Shown here one piece after another: positions 1 through 9,300 of a stretch of 64,000 bases of DNA. Under the pieces are notes generated by a model. It was given only the letters and a program-made list of their open reading frames with translations, was not told the origin of the DNA and did no database searches. Within the stretch, counting starts at the first letter, position 1, and the number at the start of each line of letters is the position of its first letter. Source of the stretch: CAWUEX02 sp038148375 (lineage in GTDB: Bacteria > Pseudomonadota > Alphaproteobacteria > Rhodospirillales > Rhodospirillaceae); assembly GCA_038148375.1 (NCBI GenBank), contig JAYQVH010000002.1:62001-126000 (forward strand), read 5' to 3'. A program made the translations under genes and the position numbers.

Positions 1-200
1 AGTACCATTACGGAGAGACCGACAAATCCTTCCCGATGGATGCTGTTAAGAAGGTGATGGACGAACAACCTGAGGGCGAACACTTCGTCTACCCTGACGC
101 CGATCATGGTTTTAGCTGCACCGACCGGCCGCAATACAACGCGGACGCCACGGCACTGGCACTAAAACGTTCGCTGGCGTTTTTCGAGGCCAATCTGTAG
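1..200 (+). CDS. Dienelactone hydrolase family protein, 3' end only
   Basis: This is the C-terminal end of a gene that begins before the window; the reading frame starts at base 3 and stops at 200. The visible 65 residues carry the end of an alpha/beta-hydrolase: a GETD segment where the family places its acidic catalytic residue, and a DADHGF segment that supplies the catalytic histidine. The tail ends LAFFEANL, as is usual in dienelactone hydrolases. Family members hydrolyse lactones or esters in the cytoplasm; the substrate here cannot be told from a fragment. A TauE-type permease gene follows after about 20 bases on the same strand. Confidence 0.8.
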   Translation, partial: YHYGETDKSFPMDAVKKVMDEQPEGEHFVYPDADHGFSCTDRPQYNADATALALKRSLAFFEANL

Positions 201-221
201 CGCGGCCCTGGCGCCCGCCAC

Positions 222-971
222 GTGCCCGAACTCGACACAGTCACTTTACTCGTTATCGCAGCTGGATTTGCCGTTGGCGGCTTAGCCAAGGGTACATTCG
301 GTCTGGGCATGCCATTGTTGGCCATGCCCGTGCTTGTGACGGTACTGCCGTATCAGATTGCGGTGTCGCTGTTTCTGGTGCCGAACTTCACTGCCAATTT
401 TCAGCAGGCTGTGCGAAAGGGTCTGTGGCGGCAGAACCTTAAGCGATTCTTCTGGCTGCTGGCTGCCATGCTCGTGACGATACCTTTCGTCGTGCAAATT
501 CTCGTGCGCATCGAGCAGGAGACCGGCCTCCTCATTCTCGGCCTAATATCGCTGGTGTTTGTCGCCACACAAGTCATGCCTGTGAAGCTGTCGATCCCGG
601 CGGCATGGGAGAAAATCGGCAATCCGGTGACCGGGGTGCTGGCAGGCATCCTGTGCGGTCTGTCCGGACTCTACGGGCCGATTCTCATCGTTTATCTTAT
701 GGGTCTGCGTGTGCCTAAGGACGAATTCGTCTCAGCTCTGGCGCTGATGTATTTCCTCGGCTCGTTTCCACTCTACGGCAGCCTTGCTTACGAAGGAGTT
801 CTGACGACCGACGTTGCCGCCGTCAGCGTCGTCGGTGCGGTGATCATCGGATTGATGATTGTCGTCGGTCAGAAAATCCGCGATCGCATGGAAGAGGAGC
901 GCTACCGCAAGCTGCTGTTGACCCTGCTCTTCCTGATCGGTTGCGACCTGCTGCGCCGGTCGCTGATGTAG
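222..971 (+). CDS. Sulfite exporter TauE/SafE family membrane protein
   Basis: This encodes a 249-residue integral membrane protein with about eight hydrophobic segments and a glycine-rich first helix (GLAKGTFGLGMPLLAMPVL), the hallmark of the TauE/SafE family. A second family-like block, near residues 136-160, reads GVLAGILCGLSGLYGPIL. The family moves small anions such as sulfite, sulfoacetate or related organosulfur compounds across the inner membrane; the substrate here is unknown. The start used is GTG at 222; no clear Shine-Dalgarno precedes it, so the exact start is open. It lies 21 bases after the hydrolase fragment and runs tail-to-tail into the O-antigen ligase-like gene, with only four bases between stops. 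Confidence 0.85.
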   Translation: MPELDTVTLLVIAAGFAVGGLAKGTFGLGMPLLAMPVLVTVLPYQIAVSLFLVPNFTANFQQAVRKGLWRQNLKRFFWLLAAMLVTIPFVVQILVRIEQETGLLILGLISLVFVATQVMPVKLSIPAAWEKIGNPVTGVLAGILCGLSGLYGPILIVYLMGLRVPKDEFVSALALMYFLGSFPLYGSLAYEGVLTTDVAAVSVVGAVIIGLMIVVGQKIRDRMEEERYRKLLLTLLFLIGCDLLRRSLM

Positions 972-975
972 CCAA

Positions 976-2199
976 TTAGGCTGCTGCTGGCGTCGCCGCT
1001 GGACCGGCGCCCGACCGGCGCTGCTCGTTGCGGCGCGACGGGAACGGGTCGAACCAGTACGCGGATGGCTCGCGTACAAGCAGCATGTAAAGGAGAAACT
1101 GGTCAAAAATCGAAATGTACCAGAACAAATTTTCCTGAAAAACGGCATCGACCAGAATCGGCGCCAGGAAAATTAGAATCGCCGGTTTACGCGCCGTGCG
1201 CGATACGATGAAAGCGCCGAGTGTCAGCGCGAGAAACAGCCCGTGCGTCGCCAACAGCGACATGTATGAGCTGTGCGGATACTGACCGGTCGAGAGAATC
1301 AGGCGTTCGGAGTAGTTGCCGAAGAACAAATGACCGTCAATGAAGTCGGTGGTTTCCTCCCACAGGTCAGCGCGGCCGGATAATTGTTCGATGACGATAT
1401 CGAAGGAAATATCACCCAGCGATGCCGCCGTCTCGCGGGTAAACTGGCCGATGATCTGGGTCGCATAAAATCCCAGCACGGAGAGGATCACAGCGCTGGC
1501 AAAGGTGTGGCGAAATTTCCAGCCGTTGCGCCGCAGATCAAGTATCAGCAGAATCCCGATCAGCAGCCCAAACGCCAGAAGGCCGGACCGCTTGAAGTTC
1601 AGCACGGCGGCTCCGGCGAGCAAGAACGTCAGCAGCCAGCGCGTGCGGCCCCTAAGGTCCAGCATGAATGTCAGCACCAGGGCGAGCAGGATTTTCGCGC
1701 CTGCTATGGTTGACGTTGCCGACAGGCCCATCGGACGGATGAAGTATAGCAACTCCATGTCCTGCACATTGCGGCTGAATTCGAACTCCGTCGTCGTCGT
1801 TACAATTTGCTGCTGCGGAAAGAAAAACCGCACACCCATCGCAAACTGGATGTAGATGCAGACCACTTCGACAATGAGGAACAGCAGAACAATTTTCCAC
1901 ACCGTGTCGTTCAGAGTGCGGGCGGCTAAATAGCCAGCCAGCAAGATTACGGCGCCGAGCAGTCCGTTGTTGACCAGGAGTGAATCTGGGAATTGCTGAT
2001 CAACCAGAATGCCCAGCAAGGCATTCAAGCCAACGCCGATGCCGAAGACAAAGTACAAGCGGTCGCGTCGTTGAAAGCCGGGATCGAAGACAAGGATGGA
2101 AAACAGGGCAAAAACGATCAGCGCCGCATTCGGCACGACGAACGTCGTGGGTAGAAATAGCAGAAACGCCTGCGTGAAGCGCAGCGGTGAGGGAATCAT
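976..2199 (-). CDS. O-antigen ligase/polymerase family membrane protein (Wzy/WaaL-like)
   Basis: This encodes a 407-residue inner-membrane protein with roughly ten to twelve hydrophobic segments. A large periplasmic loop near the C-terminal third contains a PHSSYMSLLATHG motif, which matches the conserved histidine loop of Wzy_C/WaaL proteins. Such proteins either polymerise lipid-linked repeat units or ligate the glycan to lipid A core. The surrounding locus has an initiating transferase, a Wzz-like protein and a flippase, so a Wzy-type polymerase role is the simplest reading. Sequence alone does not separate polymerase from ligase. It sits downstream of a small membrane protein and the GT/PGT fusion on the same strand, separated by short gaps. 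Confidence 0.78.
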   Translation of the reverse strand: MIPSPLRFTQAFLLFLPTTFVVPNAALIVFALFSILVFDPGFQRRDRLYFVFGIGVGLNALLGILVDQQFPDSLLVNNGLLGAVILLAGYLAARTLNDTVWKIVLLFLIVEVVCIYIQFAMGVRFFFPQQQIVTTTTEFEFSRNVQDMELLYFIRPMGLSATSTIAGAKILLALVLTFMLDLRGRTRWLLTFLLAGAAVLNFKRSGLLAFGLLIGILLILDLRRNGWKFRHTFASAVILSVLGFYATQIIGQFTRETAASLGDISFDIVIEQLSGRADLWEETTDFIDGHLFFGNYSERLILSTGQYPHSSYMSLLATHGLFLALTLGAFIVSRTARKPAILIFLAPILVDAVFQENLFWYISIFDQFLLYMLLVREPSAYWFDPFPSRRNEQRRSGAGPAATPAAA

Positions 2200-2222
2200 G
2201 GTTGCTGCGCCGCCCCGTAGTT

Positions 2223-2951
2223 CTACGCCGCCGCTGTAACCGGCTCAGAGTGTTTCGGCGCGGACTTTGTCGCGGTCGAGAAGCCGGCCCAAATGAACAG
2301 CAGGCCGACGAATTCGCCGATATACAGGGCTTCGATGATTCCCATCTTCGCCATGGTGCCGCCGATTCCCGGCAGAATGGCGCCAAAAGCGATCAGCGCA
2401 TTGCCCGTGGCTCGGTATCCTGCGCCGGGATCAGTTCTCTTGGCGAATTTGACGGCGCTCCATATCGCGCCGCCGATTAAAAAGACCACGGCATAGCCAT
2501 TAATGACCGGCTTCATTGCCCGCACCCACGTCCATTCGAGCAGCGAACCCGTCGGACGATGGGCTTCGAACGCAGCCATATCAACCGGAGAAAGGATGAC
2601 CAAGATCGAGACGATGGCGATAAAGGGCAGCGATATGCCGGTCAGGATGTTCGCGGTCTTGCGGTGCGCAAGGAGATACACACTGCCCTGCGCGAGCGGG
2701 TAGCCACCCAGCAGCGCACCGGCAATGTACCAGGCCTTGGTAAGGAAGATGGTGTTGCCGAACAGCGTGACGCTGGCCTCGAGACCTGTCCCGATGCCGT
2801 ACGCTATAACACCGGCACACCACCACAAAAGATGTGGCCCGGTGCGGCGGCGATTCCAGCGGTTGAAAAGCACCACGGCAAACACTGCCGCAAAGCACGT
2901 GGTCAGGATGGGAATGTAGTGGACAAGCTGAACCTGGCTTTCCCCGGTCAT
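2223..2951 (-). CDS. Hypothetical multi-pass membrane protein in polysaccharide locus
   Basis: I do not recognise this 242-residue protein. It has about seven hydrophobic helices, beginning near residue 10, short basic loops (RWNRRRTG near residue 32) and a short polar tail. The arrangement resembles sensor-like seven-helix membrane modules, but there is no attached output domain and no catalytic motif that I can see. It lies between the GT/PGT fusion and the O-antigen ligase-like gene on the same strand, 23 bases upstream of the latter, so it is probably co-transcribed with it. A role in glycan export or membrane organisation would be guesswork. Confidence 0.6.
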   Translation of the reverse strand: MTGESQVQLVHYIPILTTCFAAVFAVVLFNRWNRRRTGPHLLWWCAGVIAYGIGTGLEASVTLFGNTIFLTKAWYIAGALLGGYPLAQGSVYLLAHRKTANILTGISLPFIAIVSILVILSPVDMAAFEAHRPTGSLLEWTWVRAMKPVINGYAVVFLIGGAIWSAVKFAKRTDPGAGYRATGNALIAFGAILPGIGGTMAKMGIIEALYIGEFVGLLFIWAGFSTATKSAPKHSEPVTAAA

Positions 2952-3111
2952 TGCGTTCCCCTTCGAATTTTCATTGGTCTCAGGTCGAAAGCGTTAGGTT
3001 GACAATGAAGTCGCATATTTGCGGCAAAGGGGTCAATCATTGGGCCGGCACCGGGCACGGAAAAGCACCGGTTTATCCTCGTCAGGGGACACGCAAGGGT
3101 CTCAGGTCTGG

Positions 3112-4989
3112 TCAGTCGTCCTCAGCGCCCTCGCGCCGGGCCATGATTTCGTCAAAACGCGGCATTGTGGCGTGGCCCTCCGCGGCGACCCCTTTGCCGC
3201 CGAGGACAACCGCAATTGTTTCCCACAAAATGCGAAGGTCCAGCGCGAATGACTGGGTGTCGACGTAGGTTATGTCGAAATCAAATTTGTCTTCCCATGT
3301 GAGTGCGTTCCGCCCACGCACCTGTGCCAGGCCGGTGATCCCCGGCCGGACGTCGTGCCGCCGCGCCTGTTCGGCGGAATAGTAGGGTAGATATTCCATT
3401 AGCAGCGGCCGGGGTCCGACCAGACTCATGTCGCCGATCAGGACGTTAAACAGTTCGGGTAATTCATCGAGTGACGTCTTGCGCAGGAATTGGCCGAGTG
3501 GCGTCAGGCGGTCCGAGTCCGCGAGCAGAGCGCCCGATGTGTCCGTGCTCTGCGACATCGTGCGGAACTTAAGCAACGTAAACGGCCGGCCTTTCTGTCC
3601 CGGCCGCTGCTGCGCAAAAAACACGGGACGTCCCATCTTGATCAGGATGGCGATCGATATCCCAACCAACACAGGCGACAGAACGGCCAGACCGATCGCC
3701 GATGCGGCGATGTCGAAGACGCGCTTTAGCGCGCGTGATCGACTGCGCCGCTTCTTAGCCGCTGGTTCAGTCGCGACGACCTGTTCAAGGACGGTGCGCA
3801 GTTCTCCTGCCAGTTTGTCGCGATTAAAGCGGCTGTCCGCCAGGGCGGCGGCTTGCTCACGCGCGCGCAACAGGCCGTCTCCGTCGTCAAGAAACTCGGC
3901 TAATTCCTGTGCGGCTTGCACCGGATCGCCGGGGGGCAGAACCACGCCGGCGCCGCGCGACTCAATCAACTCGGCCTGCCAGCCGCCGTAGTTGACGGCG
4001 ATAGGCCGCCCCGCCGCCAGTGCATCAAACACCTTGTTGGCCGAGTTATGGCGCATCTCGGGAAGGTCGCGGAACAGGGACACGGCGATGGTCGACGCGC
4101 TGAGCACCTCGGGCATGTCAGACTTCGGGCACGGCGGTACCATCCAGAGGTTTTCGTCAAGCACGCCACGGTGTCGGGCCAACTCTTTAACTGTGTCGTG
4201 CTCCGCGCCGTCACCGCAGATGAGAAATTTCACGTCCGGTTTTAAGGTGCGCATCGCCTCGGCGACCTCAACGAGGTACGATACGCCGTTGATGTGCCCC
4301 AGCGTCCCGGCGTAAGTCACCAGCGGGCCGGCGGACAGATGGGGGTGCCGGTAAAGAAACGATTCACCAAGATCGGCGGGAACGCGGAATAGGTGGGTGT
4401 CACTCGCATTGGGAATCATAGTCACGGACTCCTCGCTGACACCGTTGCTGACGATGCCATCCTTCATGCCCGGAGATAGGGCGATGACATGACTGGAGAC
4501 CGCGTAGGCAAAACGCTCGAGCCGCCGCGCGAGCCACTTCGCGACCGGATTTTTGAGGGCGCCGACAGCGATCGGCAAGTCCGGCCAGAGGTCTCGAACC
4601 TCGAACACCATCGGCGCTGCTTTGACGCGGCTTGTGATGAATCCGGGGAAAACAATGGTCAGTGGTGTTGATGTTGCGAAGACCAGGTCCGGATTGTCTA
4701 TTTTCAGGCCAGTCCACGTGGCCCGGATGGCGAACTGAAAAAAGGCCAGAATCCGGCGGACAAAGCCCATTGAATTGCCATAGGGCACGCGCAGAACGAC
4801 CAAATCGATCCCGTCCAGAGAAAGGCGTGTGGTGCGCTTGAGGCCGTAGGTATCTGGGAAGAACGCGGACGATGTGACCATCGTTACGCAATGGCCTGCC
4901 TCGACCAGGCGCCGCGCCATTTCATATGACCGTGTCCCGCCCGCGCCGTCCGGCGGGCAAAAATACTGATGAAAATAGAGAATGTGCAT
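3112..4989 (-). CDS. Bifunctional GT4 glycosyltransferase fused to PglC-type phosphoglycosyl transferase
   Basis: This encodes a 625-residue fusion. Residues 1 to about 400 form a GT-B, family 4 glycosyltransferase (WbuB-like). It has an N-terminal FHQYFCPPDGAGGTRSYE block, a glycine-rich TYAGTLGHINGVSYLVE segment opening the C-terminal Rossmann half, and a following HNSANKVFDALAAGRP donor-site region. After a basic linker (KKRRSRSRALKR) comes a complete monotopic sugar-phosphate transferase of about 205 residues. It has a membrane re-entrant helix, FRTM, the catalytic Asp508-Glu509 pair in TSLDELPEL, and VGPRPLL plus RPGITGLAQVRGR. The second half would place the first sugar phosphate on undecaprenyl phosphate, and the first half would add the second sugar. 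The two are usually separate genes. Confidence 0.9.
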   Translation of the reverse strand: MHILYFHQYFCPPDGAGGTRSYEMARRLVEAGHCVTMVTSSAFFPDTYGLKRTTRLSLDGIDLVVLRVPYGNSMGFVRRILAFFQFAIRATWTGLKIDNPDLVFATSTPLTIVFPGFITSRVKAAPMVFEVRDLWPDLPIAVGALKNPVAKWLARRLERFAYAVSSHVIALSPGMKDGIVSNGVSEESVTMIPNASDTHLFRVPADLGESFLYRHPHLSAGPLVTYAGTLGHINGVSYLVEVAEAMRTLKPDVKFLICGDGAEHDTVKELARHRGVLDENLWMVPPCPKSDMPEVLSASTIAVSLFRDLPEMRHNSANKVFDALAAGRPIAVNYGGWQAELIESRGAGVVLPPGDPVQAAQELAEFLDDGDGLLRAREQAAALADSRFNRDKLAGELRTVLEQVVATEPAAKKRRSRSRALKRVFDIAASAIGLAVLSPVLVGISIAILIKMGRPVFFAQQRPGQKGRPFTLLKFRTMSQSTDTSGALLADSDRLTPLGQFLRKTSLDELPELFNVLIGDMSLVGPRPLLMEYLPYYSAEQARRHDVRPGITGLAQVRGRNALTWEDKFDFDITYVDTQSFALDLRILWETIAVVLGGKGVAAEGHATMPRFDEIMARREGAEDD

Positions 4990-5094
4990 GGCGCATTTAT
5001 ACAGAGCGTCTCCGGTGTAAGGAATCCCCGCAGTCGGAATGGTCTGATACGCCGCGAAAGAGCTTTCCGGCCGGCGTTGTCACCTTTAAAATTC

Positions 5095-5123
5095 TTACAA
5101 ACGCTTGGTAAACCTCGTATAAA
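5095..5123 (+). promoter_or_regulatory. Possible sigma-70 type promoter for the wzz-like gene
   Basis: TTACAA (5095-5100) and TATAAA (5118-5123) are separated by exactly 17 bases in the gap between the divergent GT/PGT fusion and the Wzz-like gene. The -10 element is good and the -35 is poor. The location about 65 bases upstream of the Wzz-like start is plausible. This is a by-eye call. Confidence 0.3.
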
Positions 5124-5189
5124 GAGGCCCGGCTGGCCGCCGCTAGCGCGCTGGTGACCTCAATCTCAAACGCCAACTAGGACATTTTC

Positions 5190-6257
5190 ATGGCAGACAC
5201 CACAGCGAATTCTCTGTCTGATACGGCCAGACCGTCAAACGACGGCATGTCCGGCGATGTGACGGTCATGGATATATGGCTGGTATTGCGCGTCTATCGC
5301 AGGTCAGTGATGGGGGTTATCGCTGCAGTGACCTTGGCCGGTGCGGCCATCGCATTCTATTTGCCTGCTCAGTATGAATTCACGACGGCGATTGAAATCG
5401 GCAACCAGGTCGTCAATGACGAAATCATCCCGATTGAAGCATCGACAACCGTCGTCGACAAACTGCAAACCGGCTATGTGCCGCTCATTACCAGCCAGTT
5501 CGTCCAGCAGAATCCGGACGGCCCCGAAGAATACGTGATCGAGATCAAAGGATCCGAAAACAGTCAGATTGTTCAGGTGCTGTCGCAGGCCCCGCGCGAT
5601 CAGCGCGCGCTGATTACGGATCTGCACGGCCAGGTCGTGCAAGAACTGGTGGAGGATCACAACCGCACAGTCGACGCCATGCGTGCGAATGCGGAAATCG
5701 CTCTTTCCGAGGCGGAGCAAAAATTGGGCGAGATGGTCGCGCAAGAGCGTGCCCTCACAGCCCACCTGTCATCTATCAGCGACACTTTGTTTTCCCTGGA
5801 TGCGTACACGGTAGAGCTCAAGGACCGTATAACCAGTGCCGAGGCAGAAATTAATGCGCTTCAGCAGCGCGGCGGAAACAATACGGACACTGCGACCCAG
5901 ATTCTCATGCTGTCGAATCAGATCGGCGCGTGGCGGACGGTTCTGATCAACATTGAAAACCGTGACAAGGTCGATATCTTCGTCATTCGGGCGGATGCAC
6001 AGGTCAAGCTCGACAACAACGCCCAAGAACAGAAGACCGCCCAGAACGAAATCGAATATCGCGAGACAAATCTGGAGAACATTCAGGCGACTCGCGCCCT
6101 CGGTCAGGGGACGGTCATGTCGTTAAAACCCGTCGCGCCTAATAAACCTCTGATTGTTGCGGTTGCCCTGGTAATTGGACTCCTGGCCGGCATCGCAACC
6201 GGTTTAATCCTCGATTTTCTGCGGCGTGCCGGGCAAATTGAGCAAGGCGGGCGGTAG
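5190..6257 (+). CDS. Wzz/chain-length determinant family protein
   Basis: This encodes a 355-residue polysaccharide co-polymerase-like protein. One membrane helix lies near residues 38-58 and a second near 318-342. Between them is a large periplasmic, mainly helical region rich in Glu and Gln with coiled-coil character (residues about 155-250). The proline-containing segment just before the second helix (SLKPVAPNKPL) is typical of Wzz proteins. There is no C-terminal tyrosine-kinase domain. The family controls chain length of Wzy-dependent glycans at the inner membrane, which fits the neighbouring ligase/polymerase and flippase genes. It is transcribed away from the GT/PGT fusion from a 200-base shared gap. 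Confidence 0.82.
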   Translation: MADTTANSLSDTARPSNDGMSGDVTVMDIWLVLRVYRRSVMGVIAAVTLAGAAIAFYLPAQYEFTTAIEIGNQVVNDEIIPIEASTTVVDKLQTGYVPLITSQFVQQNPDGPEEYVIEIKGSENSQIVQVLSQAPRDQRALITDLHGQVVQELVEDHNRTVDAMRANAEIALSEAEQKLGEMVAQERALTAHLSSISDTLFSLDAYTVELKDRITSAEAEINALQQRGGNNTDTATQILMLSNQIGAWRTVLINIENRDKVDIFVIRADAQVKLDNNAQEQKTAQNEIEYRETNLENIQATRALGQGTVMSLKPVAPNKPLIVAVALVIGLLAGIATGLILDFLRRAGQIEQGGR

Positions 6258-6346
6258 CGTACGGTTTTTCCCGGACTCTACGCATTCCGCATTTCGCCTT
6301 ATCATCGTGCCGGAAGAGATTTTCCGGTTAGGGCGTTCCTACCTCT

Positions 6347-9300
6347 ATGACTGAAGCGCACACAACGACAGAGATGCCCGACTTAGCGCAGTTCGAGGAC
6401 GTCTCGACCATTGGTCATTGGCAGGGCGACCTTAAATCGGAAAATATTTTCTGGTCGTCGGCAATGTTCCGGATTTTCGGACGTGATCCGGAAACGTTCG
6501 TCCCCATGCATTCGACGATCCTGTCCTGTTTAGTCCCGCAAGAACGCAAGCTCTTTCAGGATAAAATGGATGATGTCGTGCGCACGGGCAGCGGCTTCGA
6601 GATCGAATGTGAAATCGTTACGCAAGACGGCCGAAAGCGGTATGTCTTAATTGTCGGCAGCGGCAGCCGGGAGGCGGACGGAACCTTGGTGGGTCTCGTT
6701 GGCTACGCCAGAGACATCACCAAGCGGAAAATCGAAGAAATCAAACTCCGGCGCGACCGCGAACAGCTCGACTATGCGTTCGCCGCCGCCAACGCGGCGC
6801 TGTGGGACTGGGACCTCGACGAAGACACACTGACGACATCGCCGCGATTTGCGGAAATCGTGGACGCAAATCCGAAGACGTGGAAGCCGTCCATGACGCT
6901 CCACAATCGGATTTGCCACCCTGACGACCTCCCGCGGGTGCAGGACGCCATTCGTGAACACATCGCCGGACGCGGTGTTTACGACATCGAGTATCGCCTC
7001 CGGCGCAACGACGGCGAATACGTCTGGATTCATAGCCGGGGTCAGGCGGTCCGCGACGAGAAAGGCCGGGCTCATCGGGTTATTGGCTCGGTCACGGATG
7101 TTACCGATCGCCGCCGCGACCAAGAGGCGCTGCGCCGGAACGAGGAAACGCTTGAATTAGCGATTCAAGCCTCGCGGGCAGGGTATTTCGATCGGCGGTG
7201 GGATCAGGAAGACATTTATTGGTCGCCACGCCTCCGTGAAATCCTCGGCATCACGGATTCCGACTACATGCCTAACATGAAGGCATTCAATGACCGCGTA
7301 CACCCGGAGGATCGTGATCGCCTGGCAGCAAGCGTAACCGCCTATCAGCGCGCAGATGAGTCGTTGGACACGGAGTACCGTGTTCAGCGCGATGACGGTG
7401 TTTATATCTGGGTTCGGATCCGCGCGACGATCCAGCGCGACGACAACGGCAACCCAATGCGCGCCATCGGGTTCGTAATCGATATCAACGATCGCAAAAA
7501 ACTTGAGCTGGAACTGGAAGCGCAAACCAAGTTGTTTCAGGACGTCGCGACGGCGGCGGGCGAATACATCTGGGAATTCGATCGTCATGGGAAATTTACC
7601 TACGTGTCAGACAAAGTGCAGGACGTCTTGGGGTATAGCGCCGATGAGGTAGTCGGGCGCAGTCCCCTGGAGTTCATGACTCGCGAAGATGCCCGCGCCT
7701 ATCGCAAGGCGCTGGTGCAACTGATGAGACATGGTGAAGGATTCAAGGCCTTCGAAGTTCCGGGGTTTAAGTCCGACAAAAGCGTTGTGTGGCAGCGCCT
7801 GAGCGGCACACCTATCCTTGACCGCGCCGGAGTCGTGCAGGGGTATCGCGGTGTCGCGCAAGACATCACCGCGCAAAAGCAGGCCGAATTGGCGGTTGTG
7901 CGCAGCGAGATGAAGTTCCGCGATCTGATCGAGGGATCGATCCAGGGACTGGTGATTCACCGCAAATATAAACCGCTGTTTATCAACGACGCATATGCGC
8001 AAATGCTCGGCTATGACACCGCGGAAGACATGTTGTCGAACATCAAATCCATGCTTGACCTCTTGCCCGCCGTCTTCGCCGAAAAGGCCGACGCGTTTTG
8101 GCAACGGAGCATGTCCGGCGAGTTGGATGGTCAGGTTATCCGCGGCAGTGTTATCGATCGCAACGGCAGGACGGTTTGGACCGACGCTGTGGGGCGTGTC
8201 GTTGACTGGGACGGCGAACCCGCATTTCAGATTACGGTCATCGATGTTACCGAACAGCACGATATCGATCGCGCGCTCAAGGAAAGCGAGGAACGGTTCC
8301 GCGTCGTTGCCGAAAACGCATCCGACCTGATCACAATACCGCGGGATGGCGGGATCGTAACCTATGCTTCGCCGTCGGCGTTTCCGATTACAGGGTACAC
8401 TCCAGACGAGCTCATTGGGTCTGACACCAATACACTCATTTATGAGGATGACCTTCTGGGTCTGGAAGAGGCAAGACAGCGCAGAGAGTCCGGTGCGCCA
8501 GTTGGCGACGCGCCTATGCGCTGGCGCTTGCGGCGCAAGGACGGCCGTCTGATATGGCTTGAAACGACCATTTCGGAATTGCCCAGGCTGGAAGATGAGA
8601 CCGGTAGTCGCGTAATGTCTATCTCTCGCGATGTTACAGACAGGGTCGAGCGTGAGCGCGAACTCGAAGCCGCCCGTGACCGCCTGACGCGTCAAGCGGG
8701 TGAACTTACGGAGCTCGCGGCCCGCCGTGACCGCCTGACGCGTCAAGCGGGTGAACTTACGGAGCTCGCGGCCCGCCTCGACCAGGAGCGAGACCGCGCC
8801 GAGAAGGCCAACGTCGCGAAGTCGCAGTTCCTGGCGATGATGAGCCACGAGCTGCGCACTCCGATGACCGGTGTGCTTGGCATGGTGGACCTGCTCACAG
8901 GCACTAAGGTCGACGACCACCAAAAGGACTTGCTGTCGACATTACATCGTTCCGCGTCTGCGCTGCTTGACCTTCTCAACGACATTCTCGACTTCTCAAA
9001 AATTGAGGCTGGGGAGTTAGAACTCGAAATTGTCGATTTCAGCATGTCATCGATTGTTAAAGACGTTCGCGAGTTGTTTGACCCCGTGCTTTCGGCCAAG
9101 GGACTAAACCTGGCGGTTACCATGGATGGTGTCGACGAAGATGTTTTGCGTGGTGATCCGACCCGTATTCGTCAGGTGCTGATGAATCTGATTGGAAACG
9201 CCAGCAAGTTCACGGAAGTCGGCGGCGTCAGAGTCACTGTCTCTCAGGCCTCGACGCTGTCGGGTGACATTACGATGCGGTTCGACATTGCGGACACCGG

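Noticed and set aside
7607..8923. 438-codon open frame antisense to the hybrid kinase
   Set aside because: The plus-strand kinase has clear domain motifs throughout; the antisense frame has no family features and reflects GC-rich third positions.
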